Source: Planctomycetota bacterium (GTDB taxonomy: Bacteria; Planctomycetota; Planctomycetia; Pirellulales; UBA1268). Taken from it: a DNA stretch of 5,015 nucleotides. The translations under genes and the position numbers were made by a program. Where the stretch lies: contig QWPO01000008.1 of assembly GCA_003669255.1 (NCBI GenBank), positions 1-5,015 on the forward strand, in the 5' to 3' direction. Shown piece after piece: positions 1 to 5,015 of the stretch (positions within the stretch are counted from its first letter, which is position 1; every line of letters starts with the position of its first letter). Under the pieces are notes generated by a model that saw only the letters and a program-made list of their open reading frames with translations, was not told the DNA's origin and did no database searches.

Positions 1-580
1 CCGCGGTAGCAGCCCGATGCTCGCCGTCGTCGGCAAACAGCATGCCGTTGTGGAGTCCAGCAGCTCCGAGGAACGGCACCCCCGCCGACATGATCCAGGA
101 ACCGGAGATGCCGGCGTAGTCGGCCTTGCCGACGGAGGAGACGATGCCGCTGGGGCATACATACGTGGCTACGGCCTGGCGGCCGGCGATATCGTTGCCT
201 CCAGCCGCGTTCCAGAGTTTCGTGTAGTTGATCCGGTCCGAGATCCCAGTCTCTTCGACGTAGGGCAGGATGAAGGAAGACCAGGCATGCTCGGTGCCAG
301 TCGGCAAAGCGGCGCCGCGTGGCAGCAAGTCGCAGCCCGTCGGGAAGCGCCGGCGGGCCGATTCGTATGCACAGAGCCCAAGGGCGGTTTGGCGAATGTT
401 GTTCCCGCACTGGGTCTTGCGAGACACTTCCCGCGTGCGTTGCACCGCCGGCAGGAGCAGACCGATCAGCGTGCCGATGATCGCGATCACCGCGAGCAGT
501 TCGACCAGGGTGAAGGCCCGCCGGCCACCGGCAAAGCGGCCACCGACTGGACGTGGGGCGAGAAGGTTCGAAGACGTCAT
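1..580 (-). CDS. DUF1559 (prepilin-type N-terminus) protein, C-terminus off the left edge
   Basis: The reverse strand reads open from ATG at 580 to base 1, giving 193 codons with no stop, so the gene is cut by the window edge. Residues 22-46 are a classic prepilin-type signal. AFTLVE has cleavage expected between A22 and F23, Glu at mature position 5 (E27), and then a hydrophobic helix through LLPAVQ. Next come CGNNIRQ (58-64, the usual CxNNLRQ position), a WSSFILPY segment and YVCPS with C142. This order is typical of DUF1559 (SBP_bac_10) proteins, which are usually a little over 300 residues, so roughly a third to a half is missing. The family is exported, inner-membrane anchored and pseudopilin-like; its function is unknown. 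An in-frame ATG at 622 would add 14 residues, but neither start has a well-spaced Shine-Dalgarno. I prefer 580 because it leaves a normal basic leader before the cleavage site. Confidence 0.9.
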   Translation of the reverse strand, partial: MTSSNLLAPRPVGGRFAGGRRAFTLVELLAVIAIIGTLIGLLLPAVQRTREVSRKTQCGNNIRQTALGLCAYESARRRFPTGCDLLPRGAALPTGTEHAWSSFILPYVEETGISDRINYTKLWNAAGGNDIAGRQAVATYVCPSGIVSSVGKADYAGISGSWIMSAGVPFLGAAGLHNGMLFADDGEHRAATA

Positions 581-774
581 CGGGGCTGCAGCCAGTGGGT
601 CTGGCGGCCTGCCGATGAACATCCCCTTGCGGGATCCGCGGTCATGCGAGGGCTGCGAACCCTACGCCATCAGTCGCCAAAGTCAAAAACCCGCCCGATG
701 ATGCTGATTTCCCGGAGCAGCGGTGAGGCCCGCGTGATGGACATTTCTCCCCGGCGGCGCGACTCCCTGGCCCG
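581..774. other. Intergenic gap between two minus-strand genes
   Basis: This 194-bp stretch separates the end of the surface-protein gene from the DUF1559 start. On the minus strand a T5 run (685-689) follows a GC-rich segment, but I could not pair that segment into a stable stem directly before it, so I do not call a terminator. Stop codons upstream of 622 limit how far the DUF1559 frame could extend. I see no supported gene, RNA or promoter here. Whether the two genes are co-transcribed cannot be decided from the sequence. Confidence 0.5.
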
Positions 775-1827
775 TCAGGGCTTGGTGGCCTTGTCGTCGG
801 GCTTCTGCACCTGCACGAGTTCCCACTCGTGCACGCCGCCGCCGCTCTTCATCGTCACGCTGCTCGGCGTCTTCGTCAGGGCGTCGAGCGTGGTCTCAAA
901 CGTCGCGCCGCCCTTGCCGTCAACCTTCCAGGTCGCCTTCCGCGTGTCCCGATCGATCGAGCCGCTCACGGGCTTCGTGGTGTCGGTGATCGAGTCGTAA
1001 TAGGTGCCTTTCAGTTCGCCCTGCTTGCTCACGGCGAGTTGCTGATACACGTGGGCCTGCCCAGCGTCTTTGGGGCCTGTTGCATAGACGCCCAGCGACA
1101 ACCACTCGAGGTCGGATGGCGGCGTTGCGGAGGCAGCCCCGCCATCCGCCGTGGCGGTTGCGGCGGTTGTGGTGCTGCTCGCAGCGCCTGTGGCGACAGC
1201 AGCGCCTGTGGCGACAGCAGTGGTGGTGGCGACAGCAGTGGTTGTCGCAACAGCAGTGGTTGTGGTGCCAGCGGACGTCGCCGGATACCCCAGCCAGTTG
1301 GAGAGCCCTACGACACCCGCGACCGCCCACACATCCGCGTGTGGATGCGTGTACTGCCAGGCGTCGGGGTGCTCGCTGTACCAGGCCGGCGTAAAGGGCT
1401 GAGTGCGGCCCTCCATCGCGGCCTGGAACGAACTCTGGGCCGACTCGGAGCGACTCTTGGCCGTGGCCGGATCGGCTGCCGGCTTTGCGGCCGCTCCAGT
1501 CGCCGGCTTGGTATTCAGAAAGCTTTCGACTTCGCGAGTGCCGGCGGCCGGCCGGTTCGCTGCTCCACCGTCGATCCCGCGGGCCTGGCCCGGCGTAGCC
1601 GACTCGCGGGGCAGTGCACTCCCGGCGCCGGCCGGGCCAGGGGCCGGTCTCGTCGCGGTTCCGGGGCCGCCACGTCCACCGGCAGTAGGTTCAGGGCCTG
1701 AACGACCGCCAGCGCCACCGCCGCCGCCGGGCCGTGCAAAGGCTTGGACTGGAGCGAGGAGCAACGCGCCAAGAACTGCGGCAGAGAACGCTCTGATCAC
1801 ACCAGCAGTGGATTTCGGGAATCGCAT
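775..1827 (-). CDS. Secreted Ala/Thr/Gly-rich surface protein with hexapeptide repeats, planctomycete type
   Basis: 350 residues. The reading frame is open further upstream (to 2073), but ATG 1827 is chosen for two reasons: GAGGAG lies 7 nt ahead of it, and a signal peptide begins there. That peptide has basic MRFPK, a hydrophobic core at about 13-27, and a likely cleavage AFA|RP at 31/32. In order: a Gly/Pro/Ala-rich low-complexity segment (about 32-115); a Trp-rich patch with WYSEHPDAW (149-157) and HPHADVW (161-167); a repeat tract of TTTAVA x3, TGAAVA and TGAASS (189-218); and a folded-looking C-terminal region (about 238-345) starting at EWLSLGVYA, with QLAVSKQG and ending near WELVQVQ. 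From memory, the C-terminal region and Trp patch resemble planctomycete proteins annotated 'mu-protocadherin-putative cell-surface protein'; a profile search is needed to confirm this. No catalytic motif is visible. A role in the envelope or extracellular matrix is inference. It is divergent from hypE. Confidence 0.8.
   Translation of the reverse strand: MRFPKSTAGVIRAFSAAVLGALLLAPVQAFARPGGGGGAGGRSGPEPTAGGRGGPGTATRPAPGPAGAGSALPRESATPGQARGIDGGAANRPAAGTREVESFLNTKPATGAAAKPAADPATAKSRSESAQSSFQAAMEGRTQPFTPAWYSEHPDAWQYTHPHADVWAVAGVVGLSNWLGYPATSAGTTTTAVATTTAVATTTAVATGAAVATGAASSTTTAATATADGGAASATPPSDLEWLSLGVYATGPKDAGQAHVYQQLAVSKQGELKGTYYDSITDTTKPVSGSIDRDTRKATWKVDGKGGATFETTLDALTKTPSSVTMKSGGGVHEWELVQVQKPDDKATKP
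1183..1272 (-). repeat. 18-bp tandem repeat inside the surface-protein gene
   Basis: There are five successive 18-bp units at 1183-1200, 1201-1218, 1219-1236, 1237-1254 and 1255-1272. The first two are identical (AGCGCCTGTGGCGACAGC on the plus strand). The next two vary at a few positions and the fifth is diverged over half its length. Because 18 is a multiple of 3, gain or loss of units keeps the frame. On the coding strand the units give the Thr/Ala/Val/Gly hexapeptides at residues 189-218. Confidence 0.85.
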
Positions 1828-1834
1828 CGACCAG

Positions 1835-1840
1835 CTCCTC
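1835..1840 (-). promoter_or_regulatory. Ribosome-binding site of the surface-protein gene
   Basis: On the minus strand the sequence GAGGAG lies 7 nt upstream of ATG 1827. It is a near-ideal Shine-Dalgarno and fixes the start there rather than at upstream in-frame codons. Confidence 0.7.
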
Positions 1841-1873
1841 GTAGGTTCCTCGGGGCAGGCGATCAGCCCACCG

Positions 1874-1910
1874 CTCCTGGGATGAGTTGTCACCGATTCG
1901 GCCCCAGGAG
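1874..1910. repeat. 8-bp perfect inverted repeat in the divergent region
   Basis: CTCCTGGG (1874-1881) is the exact reverse complement of CCCAGGAG (1903-1910), with 21 bp between. Centre-to-centre spacing of the arms is 29 bp. Its place between two divergent genes would suit an operator, but an 8-bp match in GC-rich DNA can arise by chance and no regulator is encoded in the window. Confidence 0.35.
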
Positions 1911-2012
1911 ACAAATGCCTCAACCAGCGTCCGCGAATCAGGCCGGCGGAGGACGCACCTCCAGCGAAGGCCGTCCCGTCCACCGAGAGGCACGCTCGCG
2001 TCGGTGTGTACG

Positions 2013-3134
2013 ATGCATGCGGCCGGACCTTACCGTTGGCTCGACTCCTTCGCAGCGCGATCCGTGTCTCCACCAGACTTCAGCGCGTTTTCCTGCCCGG
2101 CGCCGCTGCGAGACTATCCACACGTGGTCATGAGCCACGGCGGCGGAGGAGCGCTCTCGCGAGACCTCCTCGAACATGTCTTTCTGCCCGCCTTCTCGAA
2201 TCCCCTGCTTGATCGCCTCGGCGACTCGACGGTGCTTGACATCGCTGCGGAGTTCGCCGGCGGCGGGCGGCTTGCCATCTCGACCGATTCCTACGTCGTT
2301 CGGCCGCTCTTCTTTCCGGGGGGCTCGATCGGCGACCTCGCCGTCAACGGCACGGTGAACGACCTGGCCATGAGCGGGGCCCGGCCCCACTCGCTGACGG
2401 CGGGCTTCATCGTTGAAGAGGGTTTTTCGATCGGCGGCCTGGCTGAGATCGCCAGGCAGATGGCCCGGGCGGCCGCGGCGGCTGGCGTGCGGATCGTGAC
2501 CGGCGACACGAAGGTGGTGGAACGAGGGCACGGCGACGGCGTCTACATCAACACGGCCGGGATCGGCATCGTGCCGCCGGGGCTCGGCCTCGGAGCGGTG
2601 CCGATGTCACCGGGCGACGTCGTGATCGCCAGCGGCACGCTCGGTGATCACGGAATGGCGATCATGAGTGTCCGCGAAGGACTCGAGTTCGAGGCCGACA
2701 TCGTGAGCGACTCCGCGCCGCTCCACGGCCTGGTGGCGGCGATGCTCACCGCCTCCCCTGCGATCCGCCTCCTCCGCGACCCCACGCGGGGCGGCGCCGC
2801 CACGAGCCTCAACGAGATCGCGACCCGCGCGGGCATGGGCATCGAAATCGACGAGCAGGCGATTCCCGTGCGGCCCGTCGTGGCCGCGGCTTGCGAGATC
2901 CTCGGCCTCGATCCGCTGCAGGTGGCGAACGAAGGCAAGCTTCTTGCGATCGTCTCGGCCGACGCGGCTGATCACGTCCTGGCTGCGATGCGATCCCATG
3001 AATATGGCCGCGACGCCGTGGCGATCGGCCGGGTGGTCGAAAACCATCCCCGAATGGTGGTGATGCGGACCGCGATCGACGGCACGCGCGTCATCCCGAT
3101 GCCGCTCGGCGAGCAACTGCCACGGATCTGCTGA
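2013..3134 (+). CDS. hypE: HypE, [NiFe]-hydrogenase maturation carbamoyl dehydratase
   Basis: HypE uses ATP to dehydrate the thiocarbamate that HypF loads on its C-terminal cysteine. The resulting thiocyanate supplies the CN ligands of the [NiFe] active-site iron through HypC/HypD; it acts in the cytoplasm. The 373-residue call matches the family throughout: SHGGGG (41-46), STDSYVV (90-96) followed by the PLFFPGG stretch, NGTVNDLAMSGA, GDTKVV (164-169), SGTLGDHG, RDPTRGG (255-261), ANEGK (305-309), and the terminal PRIC with acceptor C373. These belong to the PurM/AIRS-like ATP-binding fold. Start choice is uncertain. CPAPLRDYPHV before SHGGGG looks like the conserved N-terminus of longer HypEs, so the start should precede it. 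ATG 2013 is the best ATG, GTG 2064 is a shorter option, and ATG 2130 would remove the conserved part. None has a clear Shine-Dalgarno. No other hyp or hydrogenase gene is visible. Confidence 0.95.
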   Translation: MHAAGPYRWLDSFAARSVSPPDFSAFSCPAPLRDYPHVVMSHGGGGALSRDLLEHVFLPAFSNPLLDRLGDSTVLDIAAEFAGGGRLAISTDSYVVRPLFFPGGSIGDLAVNGTVNDLAMSGARPHSLTAGFIVEEGFSIGGLAEIARQMARAAAAAGVRIVTGDTKVVERGHGDGVYINTAGIGIVPPGLGLGAVPMSPGDVVIASGTLGDHGMAIMSVREGLEFEADIVSDSAPLHGLVAAMLTASPAIRLLRDPTRGGAATSLNEIATRAGMGIEIDEQAIPVRPVVAAACEILGLDPLQVANEGKLLAIVSADAADHVLAAMRSHEYGRDAVAIGRVVENHPRMVVMRTAIDGTRVIPMPLGEQLPRIC

Positions 3135-3180
3135 ACCGGGCGCGCGGCACGTGAAAGCCGACCGACCGTGAGGCCGCGGA

Positions 3181-3351
3181 CGAACCACGCTGGACGCCGA
3201 ACCTTGCGATGGTTCGCCCCACGCCTCACGGCGTTGGGCTTGGACGGCTGCTTCTGCGTGGCTCAAAAGAGCTAGGCTGCGGGATCGGGGCGAGGATGGC
3301 GAGCCTCGGCTATCCTGCTGTTGGCGAGACAACTCGTCCCGTCCCGCAGCC
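3181..3351 (+). other. Inverted-repeat-rich stretch upstream of the sulfatase, candidate structured leader or small RNA
   Basis: Within the 274-bp hypE-sulfatase gap (3135-3408) there is no supported gene, but several hairpins follow one another. (a) CGAACC 3198-3203 pairs with GGTTCG 3211-3216. (b) 3218-3225 pairs with 3230-3238: 8 pairs, one bulged T, loop TCAC. (c) 3259-3264 pairs with 3269-3274 around an AAAA loop. (d) A long stem starts directly after it: GGCTGCGGGA 3275-3284 pairs perfectly with TCCCGCAGCC 3342-3351, then past a single bulged T3285, CGGGGCGAG 3286-3294 pairs with CTCGTCCCG 3333-3341 (one G-T). Inside, 3295-3300 can pair with 3309-3314 (one G-T). The wobble pairs are G-U only if the plus strand is transcribed, which fits a leader of the downstream gene, though I allowed wobbles while reading that strand. 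No T tract follows, so it is not a standard intrinsic terminator. An RNA role is inference. Confidence 0.4.
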
Positions 3352-3397
3352 GGGTTTGGCACGTGAGGGTGTTCGCGCCTTGAGCTACTGCTGACAC

Positions 3398-3401
3398 GGA
3401 G
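3398..3401 (+). promoter_or_regulatory. Ribosome-binding site of the sulfatase gene
   Basis: GGAG, within ACGGAG, sits 7 nt before ATG 3409. It supports that start, which also opens directly into a signal peptide. Confidence 0.65.
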
Positions 3402-3408
3402 TCTCTCG

Positions 3409-5007
3409 ATGACACGTCTGCTCGCGATCCTCCTCAGCCTGACGGCAGCCGCCGCGTTCGCCGACACTCCGAAGCGGCCGAACGTGCTCTTCATCTTCAC
3501 CGACGACCACGCCCAGCACGCGCTCTCGTGCTACGGCTCGAAGGTGAACCAGACGCCCCACCTCGACCGCCTTGCATCCGGCGGCGCCCGGTTCGCCAAC
3601 GCATTCGTCACCAACTCGATCTGCACTCCCAGCCGGGCCACGCTCCTCACCGGCCAGTATTCCCACACCAACGGCGTGCCGGTGTTCAACCGGTTCGACG
3701 GCAGTCGCGATCACCTCGCCAAGCGTCTGCAGGCCGGCGGCTACCACACCGGCGTGATCGGCAAGTGGCACCTGGGTAGTGACCCGACTGGCTTCGACCG
3801 GTGGATCGTGCTTCCCGGCCAGGGCGCCTACCTCGACCCCATGTTCCTCGTTCCCGGCGGATCGCTCACGGTTGATGGGCACTGCACGGAGGTGATCACC
3901 GACCTCGGCCTTGAGTTCCTGAAGACGCGGCCGGCCGACAAGCCGTTCTTTCTGATGCTCCACCACAAGGCGCCGCATCGCGAATGGACACCCGACGACC
4001 GCAACCGGGCGAAGTTCGCCGGTGCCGTGATTCCGGAGCCAGCCACGCTGTTCGACGACTACGCCACCCGCCCGACCGCGCTCCCTGAGAACGAGCAGAC
4101 CGTCGCCCGCGACCTCACCCGCCGAGACCTGAAGCTTGAACCGCCCGCGGGGCTTGAGCCGAAGGAACGGCAGCGGTGGCTGAACGCGACGCCAATGGAG
4201 GTGGAGGTGGACGGAAAACTTCTCACCGGCACCGATCTCGTTCGCTGGAAGTATCAGCGGTTCATGCAGGACTACCTCGCCTGCGTGCAAGGCGTGGACG
4301 ATGGCGTCGGCAGGGTGCTCGACTGGCTGGACCACGAAGGTCTCGCCGACGAAACGATCGTGATCTATACCACCGACAACGGCTGGTATCTCGGTGACCT
4401 CGGCCTCTACGACAAGCGGTTCATGTATGAGCCGGGGCTCCGCGTGCCCCTGCTGGCCCGCGGGCCTGGCATCAAGGCGGGCGTCACCCCCGACCAGTTT
4501 GTCGCCAACATCGACGTCGCCCCGACGATTCTCGACCTCGCGGGCCTGCCGGTGCCGGCGTCGATGCAGGGGCGGAGCGTCGCCCCGCTCCTCCGCGGCG
4601 AGCGGCCGGCCGACTGGCGAAGCAGCGTCTACTACCGCTACTACCACGACCCTGGCAACCACAACACGCGGGCCCACTACGGCGTCCGCACGGCGACGCA
4701 CAAGCTGATCCACTACTGGAAGAAAAACGCCTGGGAACTCTACGACCTCGTGCAGGACCCGACGGAGCAGCACAACCTGCTGTTTGACGAGGCCGAGGCG
4801 AAGTCTCCGGCGGTGGCGGCGGTGTTTGACGAGCTGAAGGCCGAAATCGGCCGCCTGCAGCAGCAGTATGGCGACGACGGCCGCTACGCCGACCCGCAGA
4901 CCTGGCCTGCAGGCGGGGTCGATGGAGGCGCGGGCGACGGTAAGAAACCGCTCGGCAGGACGACGGCAGCCGAGGCAATCGCCGTGTCAGGCGTCCTCGG
5001 TCGTTGA
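3409..5007 (+). CDS. Secreted type I (formylglycine) sulfatase
   Basis: 532 residues, complete. It hydrolyses a sulfate ester, probably on a glycan, outside the cytoplasmic membrane. A signal peptide spans 1-18 (MTRLL, hydrophobic core, AFA|DT). The alkaline-phosphatase-like sulfatase fold follows: RPNVLFIFTDD with metal ligands D32/D33; CTPSR at 72-76, where C72 is converted to formylglycine, followed by ATLLTG; GKWHLG with K119 and H121; HHKAPH (185-190); TTDNG with D323/N324; and K336 in YDKRF. The C-terminal part, with THKLIHYW and WELYDLVQDPTEQ.NL, is the DUF4976-type end of these enzymes. Residues about 501-532 form a Gly/Ala-rich tail outside the core. Overall layout suggests the arylsulfatase A / N-acetylglucosamine-6-sulfatase group (SulfAtlas S1), but the substrate cannot be read from sequence. 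Activity needs a maturase (FGE or anSME) encoded elsewhere. TGA 5005-5007 is followed at once by GAGGA at the window edge, so another gene may follow closely. Confidence 0.95.
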   Translation: MTRLLAILLSLTAAAAFADTPKRPNVLFIFTDDHAQHALSCYGSKVNQTPHLDRLASGGARFANAFVTNSICTPSRATLLTGQYSHTNGVPVFNRFDGSRDHLAKRLQAGGYHTGVIGKWHLGSDPTGFDRWIVLPGQGAYLDPMFLVPGGSLTVDGHCTEVITDLGLEFLKTRPADKPFFLMLHHKAPHREWTPDDRNRAKFAGAVIPEPATLFDDYATRPTALPENEQTVARDLTRRDLKLEPPAGLEPKERQRWLNATPMEVEVDGKLLTGTDLVRWKYQRFMQDYLACVQGVDDGVGRVLDWLDHEGLADETIVIYTTDNGWYLGDLGLYDKRFMYEPGLRVPLLARGPGIKAGVTPDQFVANIDVAPTILDLAGLPVPASMQGRSVAPLLRGERPADWRSSVYYRYYHDPGNHNTRAHYGVRTATHKLIHYWKKNAWELYDLVQDPTEQHNLLFDEAEAKSPAVAAVFDELKAEIGRLQQQYGDDGRYADPQTWPAGGVDGGAGDGKKPLGRTTAAEAIAVSGVLGR

Positions 5008-5010
5008 TCC

Positions 5011-5015
5011 GAGGA
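5011..5015 (+). promoter_or_regulatory. Possible ribosome-binding site of a gene beyond the right edge
   Basis: GAGGA lies 4 nt after the sulfatase stop codon and ends the window. If a start codon follows within about 10 bases, the next gene would be translationally close to, and probably co-transcribed with, the sulfatase. A five-base match alone is weak. Confidence 0.25.

Larger units (their letters stand above)
1828..2012. promoter_or_regulatory. Divergent intergenic region between the surface-protein gene and hypE
   Basis: This 185-bp stretch must hold the start signals for both divergent genes if each has its own promoter. I found no good -35/-10 pair for either direction. The only ordered element seen is the inverted repeat annotated separately at 1874-1910. 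The hypE frame is open back to a TTG at 1887, but that translated stretch is Arg/Ser/Pro-rich and unlike the family, so I treat it as non-coding. Confidence 0.45.

Noticed and set aside
624..652. Hairpin in the gap upstream of the DUF1559 gene
   Set aside because: The seven-pair version works only as plus-strand RNA because of a G-T pair. On the transcribed minus strand it has a C-A mismatch, and both flanking genes are on the minus strand.
685..689. Minus-strand T5 run as an intrinsic terminator for the surface-protein gene
   Set aside because: No left arm complementary to the GC-rich stretch before the T run could be found; only 3-4 bp pairings exist.
17..1000. Plus-strand open frame of 327 codons at the left end
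   Set aside because: It runs antisense to the DUF1559 gene and into the 3' end of the surface-protein gene. The opposite strand shows clear motifs (prepilin signal, CPS), while this translation shows none.
1183..1272. CRISPR-like array
   Set aside because: The units are contiguous 18-mers with no spacers and lie in frame inside a coding sequence.
829..1885. Plus-strand open frames of 290 and 160 codons across the surface-protein gene
   Set aside because: They are by-products of the GC-rich, repeat-containing minus-strand gene, which alone has a ribosome-binding site and a signal peptide.
1828..2073. Upstream extension of the surface-protein gene to ATG 2073
   Set aside because: It would bury the signal peptide behind 82 residues of unlike composition, overlap the hypE start region, and ignore the GAGGAG site before ATG 1827.
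3356..3389. TTGGCA (3356-3361) as a -35 box for the sulfatase gene
   Set aside because: No reasonable -10 hexamer lies 16-19 bp downstream, and the box overlaps the GGCACGTGA repeat; not enough to call a promoter.
2607..3500. Minus-strand open frame (297 codons) opposite the end of hypE
   Set aside because: It is antisense to intact hypE and crosses the intergenic gap. The product is Arg/His-rich with no domain.
3385..4773. Long minus-strand open frame (462 codons) opposite the sulfatase
   Set aside because: It lies antisense to a sulfatase with a full set of family motifs. Its translation is Val/Arg/Ala/Glu-rich without any recognisable domain, as expected for the reverse frame of GC-rich coding DNA.

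Overview
The window is GC-rich and gene-dense. It looks like a planctomycete (Pirellulales-like) chromosome or metagenomic contig. Three things point there: a DUF1559 pseudopilin-like protein (a family greatly expanded in Planctomycetes), a secreted Ala/Thr/Gly/Pro-rich surface protein of a type I associate with that phylum, and a secreted Cys-type sulfatase of the kind these bacteria carry in large numbers. The taxonomic call is inference from gene content; no rRNA or other marker is present.

Layout: (1) 1-580, minus strand: the first 193 codons of a DUF1559 protein with a prepilin-type N-terminus, running off the left edge. (2) 581-774: a gap with no convincing gene or terminator. (3) 775-1827, minus strand: a 350-residue secreted low-complexity protein with an 18-bp/hexapeptide tandem repeat and a conserved-looking C-terminal domain. 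(4) 1828-2012: a divergent intergenic region with an 8-bp inverted repeat. (5) 2013-3134, plus strand: hypE, the [NiFe]-hydrogenase maturation carbamoyl dehydratase, complete with its C-terminal PRIC. (6) 3135-3408: a 274-bp gap containing a run of inverted repeats, including a bulged stem with arms of 10 and 9 bp at 3275-3351. (7) 3409-5007, plus strand: a secreted type I sulfatase with an intact CTPSR formylglycine motif. The last 8 bases contain a possible ribosome-binding site for a gene beyond the right edge.

The genes do not form an obvious pathway. The two minus-strand genes and the sulfatase all encode exported or envelope proteins, while hypE is cytoplasmic and appears without hypABCDF or hydrogenase genes in view. 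I found no CRISPR array, tRNA, rRNA, transposase or phage gene. The least explained signal is the inverted-repeat-rich hypE-sulfatase intergenic region.
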